From Gigaspora margarita (lineage: Eukaryota > Glomeromycota > Glomeromycetes > Diversisporales > Gigasporaceae), in the NCBI GenBank assembly GCA_009809945.1, contig WTPW01002257.1, forward strand, positions 1 through 64,000: 64,000 nt of DNA. The letters run 5' to 3'. A program made the translations under genes and the position numbers. Below the pieces are notes generated by a model. The model had not been told where the DNA came from and ran no database searches. It saw only the letters and a list, made by a program, of their open reading frames with translations. Within the stretch, counting starts at the first letter, position 1. Every line of letters begins with the position of its first letter. Positions 1 through 10,971 of the stretch are shown piece by piece.

Positions 1-594
1 TTTATTGTATGAAAGTTTTCTAATAATTTTAAAAAATTTTTCTAAAAAACTTTATAAAATATGTTTTAAAAAAAGTATTTTATAAAGAAAGTATATCCTA
101 TATTCTTAATAAATTTTTGTTTTATTTAAAAAATTATAAATTCTTTTTAATTTTTCAGGCAAATTTGCCTGGAATATGGTTTAAGTGATAATGATATTTT
201 ATAATCGATATAAACTGATTAAGTATTATATATTGATTAATATCTATATATAAAATTTGCTGATAGTACAACCAAACTCAACCTTTTTTTCTGCACAATA
301 GTACCTTTTTCACATTATTCATTTGCCCTTTTCACATGAACTCTCTAGAACCTATAACTACTGTTTCTAAAACTCTCTGCTCTTACTTAAAATCTTGTTA
401 TCGATTATTCAATTAGTTGACCAATCAATTAGTCGATTAATTAATTAATCGATTAATCGATTAATTAACCAATCAATTGGTCAACTAATTGATTAGTTGA
501 ATAACAATTAATTATTCGATTAATTGGGTAAGTTGATTCACCTACTAATTGATTAAAGAATTTTTATCGATTTGTATCACTAGTACCAATGACG
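1..594. repeat. AT-rich DNA with a CGATTAATTGA-word palindromic island
   Basis: No gene is seen. Positions 157-175 carry one copy of the dispersed palindrome CAGGCAAATTTGCCTG. From about 402 to 570 the sequence is made of the word ATTAATCGATTAATTGG in both orientations, so the island can fold on itself. The rest is A+T-rich without recognisable structure. Confidence 0.5.
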
Positions 595-1180
595 ACAACT
601 AGGAGTCTTAATGGGTCAGTTTTGGTTGGGTTTGGGTCTGACCCGGGTCTGACCCACTTGGATCAAAACCTGACTCAGATCTAATTCACCTCATGTCAAA
701 CCCAACCTGGGTCAACCTGCTTCATGTCAAACCTGACCTGGGTTTGACCCAACCCAATCCAGCTTGGGTTAAACCCAGATCGATAATAGTCACTACATAG
801 TAAAGTCTGAATTTTATTATATAAATCAATAAAACCCACTTAAGTAAACTTGTTTGAAAAATCAAAATGCATATACTCTAAAATTTTTATCCAAATTGAA
901 AAAATTTTTATTATTTGACTTTTATTTTTACGTTCAATACAAAAAATTAGAATCTTTTTAAAATATATGTTTGATGAACGTAAAGCTTAAAAGTTAAATA
1001 GTAAAAATTTCTCCAATTTGAATAAAATTTTAAAATATATGTATTTTGATCTTCCAAACAAGTTTACTTAAGCATATTTTATTGATTTAGATAGTAAAAT
1101 TTGGACTTTACTATGTAGCAACTACTTGTGATCATTGAATATAATCTGACCTGGATCAGACCTAACCCAGCTAAAACCCC
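595..1180. repeat. TGGGTT/TGACCC word island with foldback element inserted
   Basis: The island opens with TAGGAGTCTTAATGGGTCAG and closes with CTAAAACCCCTAATAAC, an imperfect inverted pair. Between them almost every hexamer is a variant of TGGGTT or its complement. The block at about 786-1137 is different: a foldback element whose left arm (ACTACATAGTAAAGTC) and right arm (GACTTTACTATGTAGCAACT) are complementary. It interrupts the island, so the foldback probably came later. Confidence 0.55.
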
Positions 1181-2677
1181 TAATAACAACTCCTGTGAAC
1201 AACAGCTCTTGCAAATGATGACTCCTGCAAAAGATAACTTCTACTATAAATGATGATTTCTGCAAAATACCTAATGCTATAAAAAAAATTGATTAATACT
1301 TGATAAAAAAACAACTGCAAAAAATATTTATTTTAAATGCTAATTCATATAACTAGCAATATCATAATTTTTTTTTTTATTATTACTGTAATAATAATAA
1401 CAAAAAATTTGTACATAGCATTGTTTTATTTATATAGTAGTTGATGCCGCTATTTATAAATAGTGTGTTTTAAAAGCAAAAATTATTAATTTGAAAGTTT
1501 AATTCAAATGAAAACTCAATATAATTGTCCGAATTGTTCAGCAAACATGACTGGCCTTGTCTGGTTCAGGTCCAAGTTTGAGTCCAGTCTGGTCCAAGTT
1601 CAGGTTCAGTCTGAGTGACAATACTGTACTAGGGTATAAATAGTGATCAACTCAGGTTTTTTTTTACTTGTTTATTTATTTTAACATGTTACTAATTATT
1701 TTTTTTAGTAACAATTTCAGATTGTTATTATCATTTATTGGAGTTGTCGCTTACTAGAGTCATTGCTTACTGGAGTTATCGCTTACTAGAGTCATCACTT
1801 ACTGGAATCATTACTTAGATTTGGTATCGATATCATTATTGTCAGTATTATTGCAATAGTAAGTTGTGTCATTTGTGACATTATCAATGTAGTTGAATAA
1901 GAATTCACCATTTTTGGCATTGCAATGTTCTGCTAGTTGGAGTTTTATCATGTAGTTAGAAGAATTAATGAGATCACTTTGAGCTTTCATTGCTTTCATT
2001 TCATTCTTGCTCTTAAAAATTTCAAGAGAAGATTGTCACTTTTGATTTTGAACATGTTTATTAACTTTTTTTTTAGGATTTCAAAACTTTTTGTACTTTT
2101 TATTTCAGTTCTTGAAATATTTCAGGGAAGTATGTTTTTTTTTAGTTTGTTGCTTTGGCTTTTGAATGCATTTGCTTACATTGTTTTTTTTATTTTATTG
2201 TGGTTCTTTGAATATATTAGATTTGTATGTTTTCTTTTTTTTTGTTTTTATTTTGTTTTTATTTTTTCTTCTTTTACTAATATTTTTTTCTTTTACTAAT
2301 GTTTTATTTCTTTTGGGTTGTCACTTATTGCTTTTATGGTACCATCATATGATATTTTCATTATTGGTGTTATCTTTATTGGAGTAGTAGATTACTTTTA
2401 TCATAGGTATCATTGTTATTAGAGAAGTAGATTACTTCTTTCATTTGTATTATTATTTTTGGAGTGGTAATGTTGATATCTTCGTTATTGGAGTGGTGAA
2501 TTATTTTCATCGTTAGTGACATCATTATTGGAGTATTGGAATAGTAGAATATTTATATTATTGATATTGCTATTATCATTAGTAGTTGGTATAATCAGTG
2601 TTGTTATTATTTGGAGTTTTGAATTCATCAGTTTTGCAATTAGTTTGGGTTAGGGTGTTTTAAATTTTATCATATTT
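1181..2677. other. Low-complexity AT-rich DNA with short degenerate repeats
   Basis: No convincing gene. At 1550-1620 there is a small GGTCCAGTT word island. At 1740-1810 there are several 15-16 base tandem units of the form GCTTACTAGAGTCATC. At 2330-2600 a degenerate ATTATTGGAGTAGT word recurs. Open frames here are T-rich and hydrophobic, without family motifs, and I treat them as chance. Confidence 0.5.
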
Positions 2678-2958
2678 GTTGTTAGTAGGGTTTCGAATTT
2701 TGATTTGAGTTTGATCAAACCCCAAATCAAACCAAACTCAAACTAAAAATTTTATAAAGTTTGAAATCAAACCAAACTCAAATAAAAAAATAATCAAATT
2801 CAAACCAAACCCAAATTTCATACAAAGTTTGATTTGAGTTTAATTTGAAGTTTGCAAACTAGTTTGAGTTTGAATAATATAAATATATTTTTAAATTTTA
2901 AACAAGTTTTTTAATTCTTACTTTGTATTTAAATAAACTTGTTTAAAATATAAAAATA

Positions 2959-3505
2959 TACCATATGTTTCCAAAAATAAGTTACCTTTTTTGGATTATT
3001 TTGGACTAAAAATCTGGGGTAGCTTATTTTTAGATATCAATTTTTGGTTAGTCACCAATAGTTGTTACATAGTAAAGACTAAATTTTACTATATAAATCA
3101 ATTATTAGCGCTTAAGTAGACTTGTTTAGGAGACTAAACTGCGCAGCTGAAAGTTTTATCAAAATAGAAATACTTTTTATTATTTGACATTTAATTTTAA
3201 CATTTATTGAATATATTTTGTTAATAAAATTTAACCTTTTTGTTGAATATAAAAATTAAAAACCAATTAATAAAAAGTTCTCCAATTTTGTTGTAAATTT
3301 TAAAAAATACATATTTAGATCTTTTAAATAAGTTTAATTAGATGACTTTAATTGATTTGCTTAGTAAAATTTAGACTTTACTATATAGCAACTTATATCG
3401 ATCGTGGGGTAGCTTATTTTCAGATCAAATATATTTTTGAGTTTTTTTACCAATAGAAGAGGTTGTTTATTTTTAGAAGTAGCTTATTTTTGACAATATA
3501 CAGTA
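2959..3505. mobile_element. Foldback MITE, ATAAGCTACC family, copy 1
   Basis: The left end TACCATATGTTTCC-AAAATAAG pairs imperfectly with the right end CTTATTTTTGACAATATACAGTA. Inside lies a second inverted repeat: ACATAGTAAAGACTAAATTT on the left and AAATTTAGACTTTACTATAT on the right. No coding capacity is seen. TA borders suggest a Tc1/mariner-type target. Confidence 0.65.
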
Positions 3506-3512
3506 TTTATAT

Positions 3513-4441
3513 TACTGTATATTTCTGAAAATAAGCTACCTTTTTTGGATGATTTTGGACGCAAAAATCTGAGATTGATTATTTTTTAATAAAATTGATT
3601 TTTGGTCAATTACCAATAGTAGTTACATAGTAAAGTCTAAATTCTATAATATAAATCTATTATTGGTACTTAAATAAACTTATTCAAAAGACAAAACTAC
3701 ACCTATTCTGAAAGTTTTATCAAAATATAATTACTTTTTATTATTTAACTTTTAATTTTTATGTTCAATGAATATATTTATTAATCAAATTTTAATCTCT
3801 TTATTGAATGTAAATATTAAAATCCAATTAATAAAAAGTTCTTTAATTTTGTTATAAATTTTAAGATATACATATTTTGATCTTCTGAATAAGTTTACTT
3901 AATTACCAATCTGGATAAGATTGGCACTATAGCTATATTATTACCATATTTGGAATTAGGAATAAACAAATATATAAACAATATATTAGTAAATCTGTAT
4001 TAGGCCTAATAAAAAGTTTTTTTATAATAAATAAATATTATTTTGGCTCTAAGTAAAGTTGTAGAGCAGGTTCTTGTGCATCTACTGCCAAAATTTTATT
4101 AAAATCGGACTTGTAGATAAGAAGATATGAATAAAAATGTCTTTAAAATTCTTTAAATCATATAAAAATTTTATATATACAGGCCTAATCCAGATTTCAT
4201 ACTACCTTGTTTATATATTTGTTTTGCCCAATTTTAAATATAGAAATATTGCTAATCTTATCCGAATTGGCAATTAAGCGATTTTAATCAATTTGCTTAG
4301 TAAAATTTGGACTTAACTATATAGCAACTTTAATCGATCATAGTAGTTTATTTTTAAGTCAAAGACGTTTTTGCATTTCTTAACCAAAAGAGAGAAGGTA
4401 GTTTATTTTTAGAGGTAGCTTATTTTTAGCAATATACAGTA
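3513..4441. mobile_element. Foldback MITE, ATAAGCTACC family, copy 2 (interrupted)
   Basis: The left end TACTGTATATTTCTG-AAATAAGCTACC pairs with the right end GTAGCTTATTTTTAGCAATATACAGTA. The inner foldback arms are the same as in the other copies. A TTAA-type MITE at 3903-4273 splits the right inner arm. Confidence 0.65.
3903..4273. mobile_element. TTAA-target MITE inside foldback element
   Basis: Terminal inverted repeats are TTACCAATCTGGATAAGATT and, inverted, TTGCCAATTCGGATAAGATT. TTAA flanks both sides (3899-3902 and 4274-4277). Sister foldbacks near 9106 and 33631 read ACTTAAGCG without interruption and serve as the empty site. TTAA duplication is the signature of piggyBac transposition, and a broken piggyBac gene lies elsewhere in the window. 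A direct link is inference. Confidence 0.75.
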
Positions 4442-4640
4442 TTCAAACTCAAACTAGTCTGCAAACTTCAAACTCAAACCCAAACCAAACTCAAATTTAA
4501 CTAAATGTTTGCTTTAAATCAAATTCAAATATTTTTTTAATACTAGTTTGAGATTGGATTTGATTTGAAATCAAATTAAACTCAAACCTGGTCTAAAGTT
4601 TGGTTTGATCCAGATTTGTAGGAACCCTAGTTGTTAGTTA

Positions 4641-6765
4641 GTGTATTTTGGATTTTATTGCTTTTACTATTGGTAGGGTTAGGATAAGATTATATGGTTT
4701 TTTAAATAATTGTGATAACATAATATAATCGTTATATTATATATATAATAAATTAATTGTATAATAATTTTATAAGATATTAATTGTTATAAATTATATA
4801 CATATGTACTATGCATACTGTGCATATAGTTAACAAAGTGATTAACAAAAATTTTAGCAGTATATACGTACGTACTGTACGAAATTATAGTAGATTAGTA
4901 TAGTATAAATGAGCAGATCCATATAATATAGACCAAATTTAAAATTTATACTATACCAAAGCTATAATTCCTAACCCTAATGCTAATATATATAACAGGA
5001 TCAGTCAGCTTATATATAACAGAATTAGTCAGCTTATATATATAGAACTGCTTATCTATACTATACTAAACTATGAAATACCTGTACCTAGTATTGCTAC
5101 GGGACAGCTTTGAACAATAATTTGGACAATTTTGAACAATTTTGAACAATTAAATAAAATAAAATTACTTAAAACTTTATTAAGATAATCTATTTTAATT
5201 TTAAATAAAATATGTTTAGTATCTATAAAAAATATATAATTAAATATTTTTTAAATAGATTTATTATTATTAAAGCCTGAACACATCTTGGACAATCTTG
5301 AACATTTACCATACTGTATAAATAGTACTATAGGTATGTATGATATATGTAGCGCATCACTATGTGTAATAACTTATCAGTTATTGATTACATCAATTAT
5401 GTGATTAAAGGGTGCACCATAGTACAAAAAACATACTTAAAAATTTTATATAACATTTTTTTTAGATTATAACAATATCTGGGTACCAGGTGTCCTTGGA
5501 ACTTAAAATATTACAAGAACCAATTAATTTTATTTGCATAGCCCTTTATAATGTGCTATTATATATATATTTTATACTTTATTAAGTAAAATTTTTAATT
5601 TTTAAAAAATAAAAGTTTTTGTTTACAAATTCATGCAATTTGATTGGTTAGAATCACAGGGTGCAACATGTCATGAATATGACAAATTTATATTCCTATA
5701 TATTATATATATTGTATTAAATATAGGATCTAATAATTGTTCTATTTCTTATTTCACTAAAAAATTAGTTAATAAATAGTGCTTCTTTTATTTGTCATAG
5801 ATTTGTATTAATTTTTAATAATTGTTTTTTTTTAGAAATTTGTATGAGCTGTACTAAAAAAACTTTCTTGATGAAGTTGAAAAAAACTGTGAAGTTCATT
5901 TATTATTTTTGCTATAGTTTATTATATTGTACAAGTAATATAAACGCTATTATTTCACTACAAGACTATCATTACTTCACCGCAAGAATGTCATCCTTTT
6001 ACTGCAAGAATGCCACTGTTTTATTGCAAAAATGTCATCATTTTACTGCAAGAACAATATCAAAATACCACAAAACGCTGCCAAATCACTACAAGAAAAC
6101 AACAAAAGTATCAGTTGTAACAATAACAAAAAAAAAAGAAAAAAATATACTGAAAAAATACTTATTTTTATGTAAATTCATGCAATCTACTTTCTTATCG
6201 ATAATAATTTATTATTCCCAAAAATGAATGTACTTCTGTAAGGCAGATGGTAGTTCTCCACTTCATGATTCTTCTAATTTATTTGGGATCAACCTTTATG
6301 CCAGGGTTTTCTACGTTCTAAAAAAAAAAATAATAACAAAATAAATAAATAAAAAAAAAATAACAAGTAAAAAAAAAAAATAAAACTAAATACAAAAAAA
6401 AAAATAATATAAAACAAAATATACAAAAAAATAAATATAAAATGAAATAATACAAAAAAAAAATAAATACAGTGCAAGATACTTAAAGACTATATTCTTG
6501 TGATTTGTCCCATTTTCAAAAATTTCATATTGAAATTTAATATTTTTTTGGTTTCTTGTATTCTGATTGGTCAAAAATTAATTAATAAAAAATATTTTAA
6601 AATAATTTTAAAAATAATTTTAAAATTAGCCAATAACAAGAAGCCAAAACATGTGACTTGTCCCATTTTTGGTTAAATTTTTACATATCATATAAAAATA
6701 CTATATTTTTAAAGCTATATATTTTGAAAAGTTATTATAACTTTTTAAAAAATAAGGCTGTTAAG
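4641..6765. other. AT-rich intergenic DNA, no gene recognised
   Basis: The stretch contains palindromic ATAT and GTAC runs (4740-5060). A short tandem word TTACTGCAAGAATGTCATC is repeated about four times at 5975-6055; the 127-codon open frame there is largely this repeat. An A-rich block lies at 6318-6470. The motif TTGTCCCATTTT occurs in direct orientation at about 6505 and 6658. Confidence 0.5.
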
Positions 6766-7562
6766 TTGTAATAAATTGGGGTGTAGCGATTTAGAGAAGT
6801 GGCCAAGTTGTCACCCCCAAGTAGCAGGTTGAAAGTTCGAATCCCACTAGAAACATTTTGAAAATAGGCCTGTATTACAGTAACTATGGCTCAGATTGGT
6901 TGGGTAATAATATCTGTAATTTTGGTTCCACCATCTTGAATGGGAGCTTCAGTGCAATGGTGTGTTACACCACAAATTCAAGAAACCAGAAAAACAGAAA
7001 CCCCTTGGCAAGACCCAAGTAAGAAAATAGATAGATAGCTTCGACGGTGCTACCAGAAGAAGTAGGAGCTGGGTCTGAAAACGAACCTTACGAGGGCTAT
7101 AGTAGGCGACTTAGCGGTTTACGGTTCACTGGACTGCAAGTGTATAAGTAAAGCCATAGGGCCAGTCGCTAAAAGAAAACCAGATGAATAATTGTGGGAG
7201 ACGCTTCGTATCAGTAAATTCTATAACAGCTAGATTGACTAGCATAGTGCGGAAGATCACATCTGGGAATTCATTGAAAGAAGTGTCATGCAGAGTGTTG
7301 TTGGACATTAATTGTTAGGATGTTTAGAAGCGCAGGTGGATAATCAGAGAGTTTAAATAGACAATTCTGTAGTTGGGTTGCAGGTATGGCAGCTAGTGTG
7401 GAACCTTAGATTAGACCACTTAAATTAGATATCAAAAGTGTACGTGTGGCTAGTTGTATCCTCGTTACTATCTGTAAACTATTATGCAATTTAAAAATCT
7501 AATAAATTGTTGCGGCAGGACTGCCAAAGGTTAAAAAAAAAAAAAAAATTTGTAATAAATTG
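6766..7562 (+). mobile_element. tRNA-derived SINE-like retroposon with 13-bp TSD
   Basis: The 5' end resembles a tRNA gene: a Pol III A box TGGCCAAGTTG at 6800-6810 and a B box GTTCGAATCCC at 6835-6845, spaced as in a tRNA. A body of about 690 bp follows. It ends with AATAAA at 7501-7506 and a 16-base poly(A) at 7533-7548. The 13-base target duplication TTGTAATAAATTG is perfect at 6766-6778 and 7550-7562, which demonstrates retroposition. The 3' 190 bp recur at 10745-10940. The element is long for a SINE, so it may be composite. No long open frame is present, so a partner LINE would have supplied reverse transcriptase. Confidence 0.82.
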
Positions 7563-8138
7563 ATTTAGCTATAAAATAGTGGCTTCCTTTTTAAAATATC
7601 TTTTTTAGATCATAAGTTATTAGCTTTTAAAGTTTGTGTAGTCTTTAAATGTTGTGTACTGTATAACAAAAAAAAAAATAAAAAAAAATAAATAAATAAA
7701 ATTGAAAACGAATAAAGAAAATAAAAAAAATTTAAAATAAAAAATCTAATTTTTAAAGTAAAAGTAATATAGATCAAGGATCAAAATAAAAAAAAGATCA
7801 AAAAAACCAAATCCGGTACATTACATAATATAAGATTGCAAGAATATTCATTAATCGCTATATATCGGTTTTAATAAATATGACAAAAATTGATTAATAG
7901 ATATATAGCAATTTATATTTATTTACACTATATATTGATTATAAATATATATCGATATATAACTAGTTTATTGATATACTGTCTTCCTCCTCTACAATCA
8001 CCTCCTTTATAGTCACAACCTCTATATAATCACACAAATTTTAACAACCATTTTTTTTATATATAAAATACCTTTATATAATCACAAATAGTTTATAATA
8101 ACTATCACATTCTTTAGAAGATTTTTGAGATTTTTTTA

Positions 8139-8675
8139 GGGGGCATCCATAAATAACGTTATGCTTGAGGGGGGGTCCCCCAAAATATAACAATTTTCCA
8201 ATATGTAGGGGGGGGTTCCCCCCAACATAATGCAATTTTTTTATAAAAATTTGTCTAAAACTTGACCCAGTGGTCCAAATTGGATGATTTTGGTACCATT
8301 CGAACCGTCTCGAGGAGAGGAATCGAATGGTACCAATTTTATTTGATTTGGATTACTGGATCACGTTTTATTAACGAAATACTATTGATTTTATAGTAAT
8401 TTTATAAGAAAACATAATAACCAATAGTATTTCGTTAATAAAACGTGATCCAGTAATCCAAATGAAATGATTTTGATACCATTGGATTAGTCTCATAGAG
8501 ACGAATCGAATGGTACCAAAATCATCCAGATTGGAACACTGGGTCATTATATATTCAAGTTTTTGTAAAATTTTATATATAAACATACAGATTTTTAAAA
8601 ATTTTTTTATATAGTAGAGGGGGGGGGTCAAGAGCTACTATGTAGGGGTACATAACGTTATTTATGGATGCCCCC
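8139..8675. mobile_element. GGGGGCATCC MITE with perfect TIR and palindromic core
   Basis: The left end GGGGGCATCCATAAATAACG is exactly complementary to the right end CGTTATTTATGGATGCCCCC. TTA flanks both sides, a likely 3-bp duplication. The core holds a second long inverted repeat around 8350-8455 that includes CACGTTTTATTAACGAAATA and its complement. There is no coding capacity. Confidence 0.8.
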
Positions 8676-8733
8676 TTATTAGTAAAATACTCTTATATAA
8701 TCACAATATCATATATAAAAGTCTAAATTTTAC

Positions 8734-9262
8734 TACTATAGATTCCCGAAAGTAAGCTATATTTTGTTATACAAAAAATCAGAAGTTTGCTTATTTTGGA
8801 TTAAATTTAGTTTTTAGTGATCGCAAGTAGTTGCTACATAGTGAAGTCCAAATTCTACTAAATAAATCGATTATAATTGCTTAAGTAAACTTGTTTAGAA
8901 GATCTAAATACATATACTCTAAAATTTTTATCCAAATTGGAATATGTTTTATTATTTGACTTTTAATTTTTACGTTCGTCAAATATATTTTTTTAAAAAA
9001 TTTTATTTTTATCGTCGAACGTAAATGTCAAATGTCAAATAATAAAATGTTCTTTAATTTTGCTAAAAATTTTATTGTATGTGTATTTTGATCTTCTTAA
9101 TAAGTTTACTTAAGCGATTATCATCGATTTATATAGTAAAATTTGGACTTTACTATGTAGTGACTATTATCGATCGTGGGAGTAGCTTATTTTCGAGTAA
9201 ATAAGTTTTTGGGATTTTTTGGTCAAAACAAAGAGGTAGCTTATTTTCAGGAATCTATAGTA
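8734..9262. mobile_element. Foldback MITE, ATAAGCTACC family, copy 3
   Basis: TACTATAGATTCCCGAAAGT pairs with the right end CAGGAATCTATAGTA. The inner arms (GCTACATAGTGAAGTCCAAA; TTTGGACTTTACTATGTAGT) match the other copies. A further, more diverged foldback of the same design follows at about 9263-9560. Confidence 0.65.
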
Positions 9263-9703
9263 AGTAAATCGATTAATATATTAAAAAAGTTGTTTGACAT
9301 GCAAATTATACATATTCTAGAATTTTGACAAACTTGATAAACTATTATTAATTTGTTTTTTTATTATATGTTGACAAAAAAATAATTTATTTTTTTCGTT
9401 TAACATAAAGTAAAGAAATTAATTAATAAAAGTTCATCCAAATTATATAAAACTTTTAGAATATGTGTAATTTGTTATTCCAAACAACTTTACTTAATGC
9501 ATAAAAGTTGATTCGCTTAGTACAATTTGGACTTTTATATGTAGCAACTATTTGTGATTATAATATTTACTTCTATATAATCACATAATATAAACTACAG
9601 TATTAAATGTGATTATATAGGGTAATTACTATATAATCACACCTCTTTATAATCACTATTTTTGCTGCAACCAACCGCGTGATTATAGAGGAGAAAGACA
9701 GTA

Positions 9704-10380
9704 TATTGTTAATTTTTAATCGACATATATCGATTAATTGTTATACAGTATAGAACAGTATAAACTAACACCCTTATGCCAAATTTTAAAATAAATACTC
9801 GATTTTGATTGGCTAATATAATAAAATCAATTGTGATTGGTCAAAAATCACATATGAGTTTCTTTTTTTTATATATTAAATGCCAAATTTTCAGTTTTTT
9901 AGTAAACTTTAAATCGATATAACTTCTTAAAGTTAAAATAAAACCAAAATCTTTTTAACCAAATTGTAGCTTAGATTTAAAACTACAAATTGGTAGTTAA
10001 AAAATTTTATTAAAAAAATTTTTATTTTTAAATTAAATCAATTTTTGTAAAATACTTATAAAAAGATGGTTTATAGTGTTCCATATTGTATATCGATATT
10101 TATTATATAAAAAATTTCCTGATGTTAAGCTAAATCAATTAATGCCAAAATTAGAGGTCTGACTTGGTCAAAAAATAAGTATTCAAATATTCATTTGTTC
10201 AATATTTTTTTATTCGAATATTGTTTAAAAATTTTGAAAATATTCAATGAATATTCACTAAATATTCATTGAATATTAAATATATTTCAGTTTTAAAAAT
10301 TATATAATATCTCACTTAAATGAGCCAATAAAATTGCAAATAAATTATTAAAAAATAAAATAAAATTATAAAATTATATA
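9704..10380. other. AT-rich DNA with ATATTCAATGAATATT word island
   Basis: No gene is seen. From 10180 to 10300 the word TATTCAATGAATATT recurs in palindromic form. The same word resumes at about 10640-10660 and 10955-11090 on the far side of a MITE and a SINE, so this is one island split by two insertions. Confidence 0.45.
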
Positions 10381-10632
10381 TATGGGGGTGAATCAGTAGA
10401 AAAGGGACAAATTTTTTCTAAGTAAAAGTTTTCTTGACTTTAAACTTAAATATCTTAACAACTATTTTAATAAATTTAATAATTTTTTTTTATTTTAATT
10501 CTATATAATTTCAAGATTAAAATAAAAAATTTTTAGCAAATTTGATTAAATAGTTGTTAAGATATTTAAATTTAAAAATTAAAAAAATTTTACTAAATAT
10601 GATTTGTCCCTTTTCTACTGACTCACCCCTAT
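10381..10632. mobile_element. GGGGTGAATCAGTAGAAAAGGGACA MITE, copy 1
   Basis: The ends (GGGTGAATCAGTAGAAAAGG; inverted GGGTGAGTCAGTAGAAAAGG) are nearly identical inverted repeats. The interior folds around AACAACTATTT and AAATAGTTGTT. Related copies occur at about 12527-12772 and 61742-62305. Confidence 0.75.
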
Positions 10633-10640
10633 ATATATAT

Positions 10641-10971
10641 ATATATATTCAATGAATATTGGGCATGTGAAAGAGATCTGGGCATCTGAACTGACTTGTG
10701 TTGTACTGCGGATATCTGGTGAATCAGTTGAGATTGGTCAAAGAGCAGATAAGATCAGAGGGTTTAAATAGGCAATTCCCATAGTTGGGTTGCAGGTATG
10801 GCAGCTAGTGTGGAACCTTTGGGTGGACCACTTAAATTAGATACCAAAAGTGTACATGTGGCTAGTTGTACCTTTGTTCTTATATAATTTCTGATGAGTA
10901 AACTAAATAAACACTATCCCCCAAGACGGGCATTTTGAAACTGAAAAAAAAATATATATTCAATGAATATT
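10641..10971 (+). mobile_element. SINE-like retroposon, second (5'-truncated or variant) copy, 20-bp TSD
   Basis: The 20-base duplication ATATATATTCAATGAATATT is perfect at 10641-10660 and 10952-10971. The 291-bp body shares a long stretch with the full copy, including GGTTGCAGGTATGGCAGCTA and GTGGCTAGTTGTA. It ends in a short A-run. The tRNA-like head is absent. Confidence 0.8.

Larger units (their letters stand above)
2678..4640. repeat. Composite island: AAACTCAAACC word repeat split by foldback elements
   Basis: The outer ends are TAGGGTTTCGAATTTTG at about 2682 and its inverted counterpart ending CCCTAG near 4632. The flanks (about 2690-2880 and 4440-4625) consist of the word CAAACCAAACTC in both orientations. 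Two foldback elements (2959-3505 and 3513-4441) sit in the middle. The order suggests an old word island later invaded by two head-to-tail foldbacks. Confidence 0.5.
7977..9703. mobile_element. Outer TACTGTCTTCCTCC-ended MITE containing nested insertions
   Basis: TACTGTCTTCCTCCTCTACA at 7977 pairs with TATAGAGGAGAAAGACAGTA ending at 9703, and both abut TA. The element's own sequence repeats the word TATATAATCACA. It is interrupted by a GGGGGCATCC MITE (8139-8675) and by foldbacks (8734-9262 and about 9263-9560). The TACAGT/TACTGT ends resemble pogo-type MITEs. Confidence 0.65.

Noticed and set aside
1937-2387. Hydrophobic open frames rich in Phe and Leu
   Set aside because: They arise from T-rich low-complexity DNA and lack a domain, splice pattern or start context.
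5844-6227. 127-codon plus-strand frame
   Set aside because: It is built largely from a short TTACTGCAAGAATGTCATC repeat and has no recognisable domain.
6789-6850. A genuine tRNA gene
   Set aside because: The A and B boxes are good, but the acceptor arms do not pair, and the sequence continues into a poly(A)-ended retroposon with target duplications.
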